From Cyanobacteria bacterium SIG31 (GTDB lineage: Bacteria; Cyanobacteriota; Vampirovibrionia; Gastranaerophilales; Gastranaerophilaceae): 60,558 nt of DNA. Of the stretch, positions 50,926-58,700 are shown one piece after another. The position numbers and the translations under genes were made by a program. Where the stretch lies: positions 1 through 60,558 of the forward strand of contig SUTX01000014.1 in NCBI GenBank assembly GCA_015152465.1, read 5' to 3'. How positions within the stretch are numbered: the stretch's first letter is position 1; each line of letters opens with the position of its first letter. Below the pieces are notes generated by a model. The model searched no databases and was not told where the DNA came from. It saw nothing but the letters and a program-made list of their open reading frames with translations.

Positions 50926-51617
50926 CGTCTGTTTCTACTATTAAAGACCTTTATACATTCAGCGAGGTTGTCTTTCCCAAAATCAGGCCAAAATTCTGGC
51001 ACAACAACGAATTCAGAGTACGCAATTTGCCATAACAAATAATTGGATACTCGCATTTCCCCTCCCGTTCTAATTAACAAATCTGGGTCAGGAATATTTG
51101 AAGTATAGAGATGGTCTGATATAATGTCTTCCGTTATCTCATTAATTCCTTCATCTATTATATCTTGTACAGCTTTAACGATTTCGGCCCTTGAACCATA
51201 GTTAAAAGCAATTTGTAAATTTACTCCAGTATTCTCTTTCGTTGTTGCAACTGCAGTTGCCAAAATTTCTTGAAGTTTATCGGAAAGCTTTGTTGTATCA
51301 CCAATAAAAGAAATTACGACATTATTTTCATGCATTTCTGCTAATTCATTTTTTAAAGTTTGCCCCAACAAATCCATAAGGAAATTAACTTCTTCAGGTT
51401 TTCTATTCCAATTTTCGGTAGAAAATGCATAAACAGTAAGATATTTCACCCCAAAATCATTACACGCACGCAATATAGTTTTAAGTGCATCTACACCTTT
51501 TTTGTGGCCAACAGCACTCGGCAGACCTCGTTCTTTAGCCCATCTACGATTACCGTCCATAATTATTGCAATATGTTTTAATTCATTTTTTTCCACTAGC
51601 TCTTTAATCTTTTCCAT
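50913..51617 (-). CDS. uppS: Isoprenyl transferase (undecaprenyl diphosphate synthase type)
   Basis: Cis-prenyltransferase making the C55 lipid carrier for peptidoglycan and LPS O-chains. 234 residues: catalytic Asp in AIIMDGNRRWAKERGLPS, GHKKGVDALKTIL, YAFSTENWNRKPEEV, and the C-terminal LLIRTGGEMRVSNYLLWQ with AYSEFVV. Three bp after the M14 gene. Confidence 0.96.
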   Translation of the reverse strand: MEKIKELVEKNELKHIAIIMDGNRRWAKERGLPSAVGHKKGVDALKTILRACNDFGVKYLTVYAFSTENWNRKPEEVNFLMDLLGQTLKNELAEMHENNVVISFIGDTTKLSDKLQEILATAVATTKENTGVNLQIAFNYGSRAEIVKAVQDIIDEGINEITEDIISDHLYTSNIPDPDLLIRTGGEMRVSNYLLWQIAYSEFVVVPEFWPDFGKDNLAECIKVFNSRNRRWGV

Positions 51618-51620
51618 ACT

Positions 51621-52205
51621 TTATACACTTTCTAAATACTCAAAAACTTTAAATACAGGATTCAATAGTTCTTCAACAGGAATACTTTCATCGAGCTCAA
51701 GAGTAATTGTTAGAATTCCTCTTTCTATACCTGCCCAAGTACCAAAACTACCTGGAGTTGGATAACCAATAGATTCTTCAATAGGATAACCCGTTATTTT
51801 TGAAATATTTTCAATAATTTCTCTATCAGACTCCTTATTTCCCCCGTCAAAATTCACCACCTTATATGGTGCATGCAATGTCATAATAACTTTTGGGTTA
51901 TACTTCTCTACCAAATCAATAATAAAACGTGTTTCATCTTCACTTGCAGGAGTTTCTCCGCCAAAATACTCATCTCGCTTACTTAATTCCCAGTTAGCTG
52001 TAGGAAAGTTTCTATTTAGGTCAACCCCATTTTTATTAACCCTTGTATTACAATCATTCAATCTCGGTACTAACAGCATTTTAGAAGCCTTCTTTTCTTC
52101 CCAGTACTGACGGAGCAAATACTCGCCCTGAGGCTCATCGCCGTGAAAGACCCCAATTATAATAACCTTTGGGTCTAGCAAATTTCCAAAACTCTCATAC
52201 CCCAT
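51621..52205 (-). CDS. M14-family zinc carboxypeptidase (MpaA-like)
   Basis: 194 residues, no signal peptide, so cytosolic; resembles murein-peptide amidases that recycle cell-wall peptides. Zinc ligands His-x-x-Glu in GVFHGDEPQGEY and a later His in TLHAPY; substrate Arg region NGVDLNRNFPT; catalytic Glu in ITLELDES. Shorter than most M14 domains (about 240-300). Sits between the M16-like gene and uppS, consistent with a cell-envelope role. Confidence 0.85.
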   Translation of the reverse strand: MGYESFGNLLDPKVIIIGVFHGDEPQGEYLLRQYWEEKKASKMLLVPRLNDCNTRVNKNGVDLNRNFPTANWELSKRDEYFGGETPASEDETRFIIDLVEKYNPKVIMTLHAPYKVVNFDGGNKESDREIIENISKITGYPIEESIGYPTPGSFGTWAGIERGILTITLELDESIPVEELLNPVFKVFEYLESV

Positions 52206-52216
52206 AAAATATTCCT

Positions 52217-53428
52217 CTACGGTTTCAGAATAGCTAAGACATAATCGTCATTAAAATATTTATTTGCACATTCAAGTAGTTCTTCAGCTGTTACTTGCTT
52301 TAATGCGTCAATCACTGTTTTTTGATAGTCAAAAGATCTATCAGTAATAGCATAATATGCCATTAAATTAGCTTGCTGTGCATTCGTTTCAGTTATAAAT
52401 TGCTGTTTACCAATTATATTATTCTTTGCATTATTCAATTCTTCTTCTGACACAAGTACAGTCTTAATTTTTTCAATCTCTTCTTTAAATCCATCAATTG
52501 AAGTCTGAATATTAGAAGGTTCTGTACCTATATAGATACTAAAAACTGCAGATTTCATATAGGTTTCATAAGAACTTCTAACAGTATAAGCAAGACCTTT
52601 TTTCTCACGCAATTCTAAAAACAATCTAGAAGAAAGTCCACTAGCCCCTAAAATAACATTTAATAACATTAATCGAGGGTAGTCTTCAGTACAAATTGAT
52701 GCAACTCGCCAGCCTTGTATTATTTGAGCTTGCTGCGCATCATCTTTGATAAGCTCTACATAATTTTGAGAACTAAATTCGGGTTCAGAAATTAGTGACT
52801 CAACGTTTACTGATGCCGGTAAAGTATTTAAATGCTTATTCAAAACCAATTCAGCAGATTCAGTGTCAACATCTCCTACCAAAACTAATGTTTTCTTTGA
52901 ATTAGTCAAAATATTTTGATACGCAGATTTTATATCATCAATCGTAACATTATCAATCTCATTCAAAATTGTTGTATAACTATGGCCATAAAAATGATCT
53001 TTATAAATAGTCTTTGTAAATAAATCTGATACCTTTACTTTCGCAGAATCCAACTCTGCTAAGATTTCGCCCTTTAATTTCGTTTTTTCTTTTTCAAATT
53101 CTTCAAATGTAGAATTTTGAATTATGTCAGATAGTATAGATAAAGCACACTCAAAATCTTCATTCAGAGCAACAAAACGAAAACGCAAATAATCATATTT
53201 CATTTCGGTATATAAATCAATTGCATTTTCGTCCAGAATCGCAGACAACTCCTCTGAGCTATACTTTTTTGTGCCTTTAAGCAATAACCTATTCATCAAA
53301 AGATACTGACCTGGGTACTCTTCAGGCCTTGCTATAGAAAAATTCATTGACAATGCGACTCTTGGAGTATTTGCATTTTTCTTAATACAAGTTTTTATTC
53401 CATTAGTTAAATTTAATTCTCTCATCAT
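52217..53428 (-). CDS. M16-family peptidase homologue lacking the HxxEH site
   Basis: 403 residues with both M16 half-domains. The place of the zinc motif HxxEH reads YLLMNRLLLKGTKKYSSEEL, so both His and the catalytic Glu are gone although the following KGT and the later EKEKTKLKGEI remain. The C-terminal half keeps ELREKKGLAYTVRSSYE, the substrate-holding Arg/Tyr region. It is thus probably an inactive subunit. In other systems such proteins pair with an active M16 partner, not found in this window. First gene of the unit with M14 and uppS. Confidence 0.88.
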   Translation of the reverse strand: MMRELNLTNGIKTCIKKNANTPRVALSMNFSIARPEEYPGQYLLMNRLLLKGTKKYSSEELSAILDENAIDLYTEMKYDYLRFRFVALNEDFECALSILSDIIQNSTFEEFEKEKTKLKGEILAELDSAKVKVSDLFTKTIYKDHFYGHSYTTILNEIDNVTIDDIKSAYQNILTNSKKTLVLVGDVDTESAELVLNKHLNTLPASVNVESLISEPEFSSQNYVELIKDDAQQAQIIQGWRVASICTEDYPRLMLLNVILGASGLSSRLFLELREKKGLAYTVRSSYETYMKSAVFSIYIGTEPSNIQTSIDGFKEEIEKIKTVLVSEEELNNAKNNIIGKQQFITETNAQQANLMAYYAITDRSFDYQKTVIDALKQVTAEELLECANKYFNDDYVLAILKP

Positions 53429-53519
53429 AGCTTAATTAAATCATAAAAAAGTAATTTCTACAATTGTAAAGATATTAATAACCTTTGATTTCAAATTGTA
53501 AACATTTTGTTAAAAAAAA

Positions 53520-53533
53520 AGCATGTTCATGCT
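53520..53533 (+). promoter_or_regulatory. Palindrome at the promoter of the 53557 gene
   Basis: AGCATG-TT-CATGCT overlapping the extended -10 TGCTAGAAT (53530-53538). Could be an operator. Confidence 0.45.
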
Positions 53534-53556
53534 AGAATTCTTCACAGAGGTTTTAA

Positions 53557-56001
53557 ATGAGAATTTTAGAAGTAAGAGACGGTTTTATCAAGCTTGAATC
53601 CAACGAAAAAATACACTTGTCTTCTTTTTTAGAGATTAAAGACAGGGGTGAGTCTTATATTGCACAGACAATCCAGTCTAGAAAATTCAACGAAAAGTAT
53701 CTTACTTTTGCAAAAATCATGTACCTTTATGATGGCACTTTTAATGCATACAACGGCTCTAGCATATCAAGAGAAGCAAGTATTGAACAATTCCCTTTTG
53801 ATTTAATAAGCCGTTCATTTAAAACAAGTTCTCAAATTTGTATCGGAAGTTTTACAAACAGTGATGAACAAATTTATATTGATAAGAGTGCTTTTGACAG
53901 AAAAATATTAATGAGCATAGATTCTCCTGAAAAAATCAACCTTATCACAACCAACCTTACTAAAGAATTTATGGTTGAGAATAATGTTCTAGTGATCGAT
54001 ATGTTGGGTGCTATTGATTCATCAGCAAAATTCAAAGCTGGAATAGATTTTAGGCTTCCTTTAAATTCTGAAACTTTAGAATTTTTATACGAAGACTGTT
54101 TGAACGATGCAACTTCGGATAGTAAAAGCCTTGTCAAGGAAATATTTCAAGATTTGGCAGAATATTCAAAATCTGTTCCGTTCTTACCTTTTGGGACTTT
54201 GAAGACTATTATTGATGATATGGTAGAAAAATCTCATATATTTAAACTTCTAGTTCTAAAGAATAAACTTGCGAAGTTTGATAAAGAAAATCTATTTGCA
54301 AATAATATTGAAGAAATCCAGAGTATTAACAAAGCTCTTAATTCTAGAACTCGAGTAATTGATATCTCACATCTCAATAATTTATTTCAAAGTCGTTATT
54401 TAGAGTCTATATACAACACTCTAAAAAATACTGGTTATACTGGACAAGTAATACTTATTGCCTCAAATTCTATCACAAAGAAAAATATTAAAACTGTAAT
54501 AAAATCAACAGATATTGCAACCACTTTTATTACTCATTCTCGTTTTAAATATCTAAAAGATTTTAAATCTTTATTTGTTAATTATGTTATTGAACCAACT
54601 TTTGCAAACAACGAAATTTTCAAGACATACGCAACATTCCTAAGCAACATGTCTAAAGAATCTTTCTTATTAGTTGGTGATAGCACAAACTTTATACCAA
54701 TTATTTTTGACCAAAAAGCTTCAGAAGAAGCTTCGCCTCTTGACGATGTCATAGACCTTGATGATAGTAGCGACGAGGAACTCAATTCAATCGTTATAGA
54801 AGAAGACCCTAAAGATGAACAAACTGAAGCTATAGAAAAGAAATCTGAAAACTTGATAGAAAAGCTATCTGAAGAATCCGCAGGAACAACTTCTAGCACA
54901 GCTTTATCACTATTTAATGAAGAAGATGAAGAAGATGAAGAAATTGAAAATATTTCTGACGAAAATGGTGCTGATGTAACTGAATCTTTTGAAGAAATAG
55001 AAAATCTCGAAGCTCAACAGGAAAGCACCGAAACACAAATAATAGAACCAGATGAGATTGCTATAGAGGAATCGCAAGAAGATATAGAAGAAGCTCTTAC
55101 TGAAAGTTTTAGCGATGATAGCGAATATCACACCAACGTTGATACGATACAGACAATAGAAGTTTCCGAAGAAATCTCTGAAATGACAGATGATATTGAA
55201 GCCTATGAAACTGTCGATACAACATCTATAGATATTCAAGAACAAGAATACGACAATTCTGAAAGTGATTTAGAAGAAATTGCAGATACAAGCTTAGAAG
55301 ATATCTCTAATGCAACAAACGAAATCATTAATGAAACCGTCGAAGAATACATTGAAACAGAAGTTATACCTTTGAATAATTCAAATGAAGAGTTAGAGGA
55401 AATTATTGAACTTGATGAAACAGAACTTGATGACAATGCTATTATAGTTGAGATGGAAGACCCTGAAGAAGTAGCACTAAACCAAGAAATAATTGAAGAT
55501 GTCGACAAAGTTTTCACAACAGTAAAAGAAGACTCTTTATCTGAATCTGATTTAGACTTTATAGATGAATTAAACAGCGACTCTGAATTAACTACAGATA
55601 CTGAATCAGTATCTGATGAAGAACTCGAAGAGGTAGTTATTTCAGATGGAATAGAAGAATTAAATGAATATCCGACCGAAGAATCTGAGGATAGTTTCTT
55701 AGAACCCTTAGAGGAAATAAATGAAATAGACGACAGTCTTAAAGAAGAGGTAAAAGATGTTCTAGAAACAAAGAATGCCTCCACTCCTATGGTTCCGGTC
55801 TATGGTGCAGATATCCCACAAGAAGATATGGTATTGTCAGATCCAATTGAACAAGGCGATACAGTTATGCATGCAAAATATGGAACTGGTGTTGTTGAAA
55901 AAATGATAAAATATGGCACAAAAACACTATATTCAATCAATTTTGATAATGTTGGAAGACGTCTGCTTGATCCAACGTTAACAGAAATTAAAAAACATTA
56001 A
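53557..56001 (+). CDS. Large acidic protein, HerA-like N-terminus and UvrD-type Tudor C-terminus
   Basis: 814 residues. The first 85 residues (MRILEVRDGFIKLESNEKIH onward) resemble the beta-barrel of HerA/FtsK-like ATPases. The next 300 follow the order of such an ATPase (KINLITTNLTKEFMVENNVL then VIDMLGAID), but no GxxGxGK[ST] Walker A is present, so ATPase activity is doubtful. Residues about 390-745 are an extremely acidic low-complexity region. The last 60 (GDTVMHAKYGTGVVEKMIKY) match the Tudor-like tail of UvrD/PcrA that contacts RNA polymerase. Function unknown. AGAGG precedes the start. Confidence 0.7.
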   Translation: MRILEVRDGFIKLESNEKIHLSSFLEIKDRGESYIAQTIQSRKFNEKYLTFAKIMYLYDGTFNAYNGSSISREASIEQFPFDLISRSFKTSSQICIGSFTNSDEQIYIDKSAFDRKILMSIDSPEKINLITTNLTKEFMVENNVLVIDMLGAIDSSAKFKAGIDFRLPLNSETLEFLYEDCLNDATSDSKSLVKEIFQDLAEYSKSVPFLPFGTLKTIIDDMVEKSHIFKLLVLKNKLAKFDKENLFANNIEEIQSINKALNSRTRVIDISHLNNLFQSRYLESIYNTLKNTGYTGQVILIASNSITKKNIKTVIKSTDIATTFITHSRFKYLKDFKSLFVNYVIEPTFANNEIFKTYATFLSNMSKESFLLVGDSTNFIPIIFDQKASEEASPLDDVIDLDDSSDEELNSIVIEEDPKDEQTEAIEKKSENLIEKLSEESAGTTSSTALSLFNEEDEEDEEIENISDENGADVTESFEEIENLEAQQESTETQIIEPDEIAIEESQEDIEEALTESFSDDSEYHTNVDTIQTIEVSEEISEMTDDIEAYETVDTTSIDIQEQEYDNSESDLEEIADTSLEDISNATNEIINETVEEYIETEVIPLNNSNEELEEIIELDETELDDNAIIVEMEDPEEVALNQEIIEDVDKVFTTVKEDSLSESDLDFIDELNSDSELTTDTESVSDEELEEVVISDGIEELNEYPTEESEDSFLEPLEEINEIDDSLKEEVKDVLETKNASTPMVPVYGADIPQEDMVLSDPIEQGDTVMHAKYGTGVVEKMIKYGTKTLYSINFDNVGRRLLDPTLTEIKKH

Positions 56002-56123
56002 GTCCCCTATTTACTTTTAGTTTTGTTAAGTCTACAATAATAATACTCACAATCCTCATGTGATAGATTGGTGTGAGGAAGTCATTAAGCCGAACATCAG
56101 TCATAAGTGAAAGGAAATATAAA

Positions 56124-56390
56124 ATGGCAAACATTAAGTCAGCAAAAAAAAGAGTTCTTATTGCAGAAGCTAACAGACAAAGAAATGTAGCTTTTAAATC
56201 ATCTATCAAAACTGCAGTAAAAAAAGCTTTAGCTTTAGCTACTGAAGGTGACAAAGATGCTTTAGCAACTGCTATTTCTAGCGTTTATAAGCTTTGTGAC
56301 AAAGCTGTATCTAAAGGTGTTTTACACAAAAATACAGCAGCAAGAAAGAAATCAAGACTTGTTCTTGCTATCAAGAAACTTGAAAAATAG
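56124..56390 (+). CDS. rpsT: 30S ribosomal protein S20
   Basis: 88 residues from the ATG at 56124 with AAAGGAAAT upstream. MANIKSAKKRVLIAEANRQR, the three-helix pattern and KNTAARKKSRLVLAIKKLEK are typical. A GTGAGGAAG-type leader with a TCATGTGATAG segment precedes it. Followed by a strong shared terminator. Confidence 0.97.
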   Translation: MANIKSAKKRVLIAEANRQRNVAFKSSIKTAVKKALALATEGDKDALATAISSVYKLCDKAVSKGVLHKNTAARKKSRLVLAIKKLEK

Positions 56391-56408
56391 TTTCTAAGAG
56401 TAATTATA

Positions 56409-56443
56409 AAATACGGCGGGTTTCGTTGAAACCCGCCGTATTT
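56409..56443. terminator. Bidirectional terminator between rpsT and the MFS gene
   Basis: Perfect 16-bp stem AAATACGGCGGGTTTC / GAAACCCGCCGTATTT with a 3-nt loop. Confidence 0.9.
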
Positions 56444-56457
56444 TAATTTTATATAAC

Positions 56458-57828
56458 TTAAGCTTTAGCCAATTCTTTAACTTTTGAAGCTATTACAGAC
56501 GCAACTATTAAACACACTGCTCCTATTAAGAATGTGTATTCCCAGTGAAAATTAAGTCCTGCTTCACCAACAAACGAACATTTATTAATTATCCAAGATA
56601 CGAGAGTACATACAAAAACTTGCGGACCAGCTATAAAAATATTAAAGATTCCCATAACTGAGCCTTCAGTGCCTGGTTTAATATACTGAGACAACATCGC
56701 AAAAGGTAACGCACAAATACTTGCCCAACCAATACCTGAAAGTCCCATTAAGACTGCAACCAACTTAGGATTAGTAGTAAATGCCATTCCTAAAAATGCT
56801 AAAGCCATTGATAACATTGAAATTATATGAATTTTTTTATTACCATATTTCACTGATAAAAAGCCTATTGGAATCGCAACAATGAAACACACTAAATTAA
56901 ATATCGCAAAACATACAGATGAAAAATTAGTACCCGATAAAACAGCAGCATCAAAAGATGCTTTAACAGCTTCTGAAACATCAGATAAATCTGGCACACC
57001 AAAAACTGTATGAACTGCATACTGCGTGAAGTATATCATCATACACATATTTCCAATCCAAGTAAAGAATTGCATCCAGCATATTTTACCAACTTCAGGA
57101 GATAAAGCAAAGAAATCTTTTAAAGATTGAACGAAATTAAATTTCTCTACATTACTTTCGTCGGCTTTAGCAACATTTTTTTCTTTAATTGCCAAACAAG
57201 TCCAAATCATACCTAAAGAAAAAGCCAAAGCAGCCATTATAAATTGAGTATTAATAGGCATTTGATAATTAAAGGCCCATTTTAGAAAGGGAGCTGTTCC
57301 TGCTGCAACAACCGACCCCAAGCCTATAGCTAAACTTATATAAGAATTAGCGATTGAGTGTTGTTCTTGTGGAACAACATCAGGGACAAGAGCTCTATAA
57401 GGTCCTTGAGCTATATTAACACACGCATCAAGTATCCAAATCATAAGAGCAGCAAATAAAAGAGCCGACCATACTGGAAGACTAATATTGAGTACTCCAC
57501 TTAGCCAATCAGTTATATTAGCAGAATTAGGAAAAGCCCACAAAGCTAGAGCTGAAAGCAAAGCACCACCTAATAGATAAGGTCTTCTACGTCCCATTGG
57601 GGTTTTTGTTTTATCTGACAAAGCCCCAATTAAAGGTTGAACAACCATGCCAGTAAACGGCCCAGCAAGCCAGATTAAACCGAACAAAAAAGGAGACGCT
57701 CCCAATTCTTCAGTTACAGGTCCTGAGAGAATTATCCTCATTTGCCAGGCAAACTGCAAACCGAAAAAACCAATAGCAAAACTTATGAATTTTGCTGGGG
57801 TAAACTTTTTCAAAGTAATATCTTCCAT
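56458..57828 (-). CDS. MFS sugar transporter (SLC45/GPH-like)
   Basis: 456 residues, about twelve membrane helices. The N-terminal FGLQFAWQMRIILSGPVTEE, WLAGPFTGMVVQPLIGALSD and MGRRRPYLLGG between helices 2 and 3 resemble sucrose/maltose-type proton symporters of the SLC45 group. GPYRALVPDVVPQEQ follows in helix 5. Likely imports a disaccharide, consistent with the cytosolic GH13 proteins, though the substrate is inference. GAGGAG upstream of the start. Confidence 0.88.
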   Translation of the reverse strand: MEDITLKKFTPAKFISFAIGFFGLQFAWQMRIILSGPVTEELGASPFLFGLIWLAGPFTGMVVQPLIGALSDKTKTPMGRRRPYLLGGALLSALALWAFPNSANITDWLSGVLNISLPVWSALLFAALMIWILDACVNIAQGPYRALVPDVVPQEQHSIANSYISLAIGLGSVVAAGTAPFLKWAFNYQMPINTQFIMAALAFSLGMIWTCLAIKEKNVAKADESNVEKFNFVQSLKDFFALSPEVGKICWMQFFTWIGNMCMMIYFTQYAVHTVFGVPDLSDVSEAVKASFDAAVLSGTNFSSVCFAIFNLVCFIVAIPIGFLSVKYGNKKIHIISMLSMALAFLGMAFTTNPKLVAVLMGLSGIGWASICALPFAMLSQYIKPGTEGSVMGIFNIFIAGPQVFVCTLVSWIINKCSFVGEAGLNFHWEYTFLIGAVCLIVASVIASKVKELAKA

Positions 57829-57858
57829 TAATCTCTCCTCATATATGCTATATTATTT

Positions 57859-58554
57859 CTAATACATACTAATTATTTTATCAATTCCTGTTTTTGCAAC
57901 AGCAAAAAGCTCAAGCATTTTATCGTATTCATAAGGTTCACCCTCAGAAGTTGTTTGGAAATCAACAATTTTTCCAGATTTAGTCAAAATAACATTTGAA
58001 TCAACTTGCGCATGTGAATCTTCTTCATAATTTAAATCTAACTTTATTTCACCATCAACTATCCCAATAGAAATAGCAGCAATTGGTTCAATTATAGGGT
58101 TTTCTAATAAATCACCACTTGCAATTAATTTATTAACAGCATCTTGTAACGCTAAAAATCCTCCACAAATACTTGCTGTTCTAGTACCTCCGTCAGCTTG
58201 AATAACATCAGCATCAACAGTTATAGTCATCTTTGGCATTTTTTCCAAATCTACACAAGCTCTAAGACTTCTACCAATAAGTCTCTGTATTTCATGTGTT
58301 CTGCCAGAAACTTTATCTCTTTCACGCTTACAACGGGTATTTGTTGCTGATGGCAATAAAGAATACTCTGCTGTTACCCACCCTCTCTCATCGTCATCAG
58401 CCATCCATTTTGGTTTTTTCAAGTCAACAGATGCAGTACAAATAACTTTTGTATCTCCAAATTCTACCAAGACAGAACCTAAAGCGTGCTTAGTAAAACC
58501 GTGAGTAAACTTTATATCTCGTAGTTGATTATTAGCTCTACCATCAATCCTCAT
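57859..58554 (-). CDS. rph: Ribonuclease PH
   Basis: Phosphorolytic 3' trimming of tRNA precursors, hexameric. 231 residues: MRIDGRANNQLRDIKFTHGF, GDTKVICTASVD, GWVTAEYSLLPSATNTR, RTHEIQRLIGRSLRA and VDADVIQADGGTRTASI are all present. GGAGGAG precedes the ATG. Suits the tRNA gene here, whose CCA must be added after trimming. Confidence 0.97.
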   Translation of the reverse strand: MRIDGRANNQLRDIKFTHGFTKHALGSVLVEFGDTKVICTASVDLKKPKWMADDDERGWVTAEYSLLPSATNTRCKRERDKVSGRTHEIQRLIGRSLRACVDLEKMPKMTITVDADVIQADGGTRTASICGGFLALQDAVNKLIASGDLLENPIIEPIAAISIGIVDGEIKLDLNYEEDSHAQVDSNVILTKSGKIVDFQTTSEGEPYEYDKMLELFAVAKTGIDKIISMY

Positions 58555-58624
58555 AATAACTCCTCCTCAATGCTCATAATTATAGCATAAAGAAGCTCGG
58601 ATGTTAAATTAAAAAACATCAAAC

Positions 58625-58700
58625 AAACTCCAAAACTTATTTACCCCTTTTTCAACAACCGGAGCAGCTTGAATACAAACTTCAAAACTTATTTACCCCT
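58625..58700 (-). repeat. Direct repeat carrying AGGGGTAAATAAG at the fliD 3' end
   Basis: CAAACTCCAAAACTTATTTA-CCCCT and CAAACTTCAAAACTTATTTA-CCCCT, about 51 bp apart. The second copy overlaps the fliD stop codon, whose TAG is the start of AGGGGTAAATA read on the minus strand. Confidence 0.75.

Noticed and set aside
55236..55784. Long serine-rich minus-strand ORF
   Set aside because: Mirror of the acidic Glu/Asp codon region of the 53557 gene; no ribosome-binding site or promoter.
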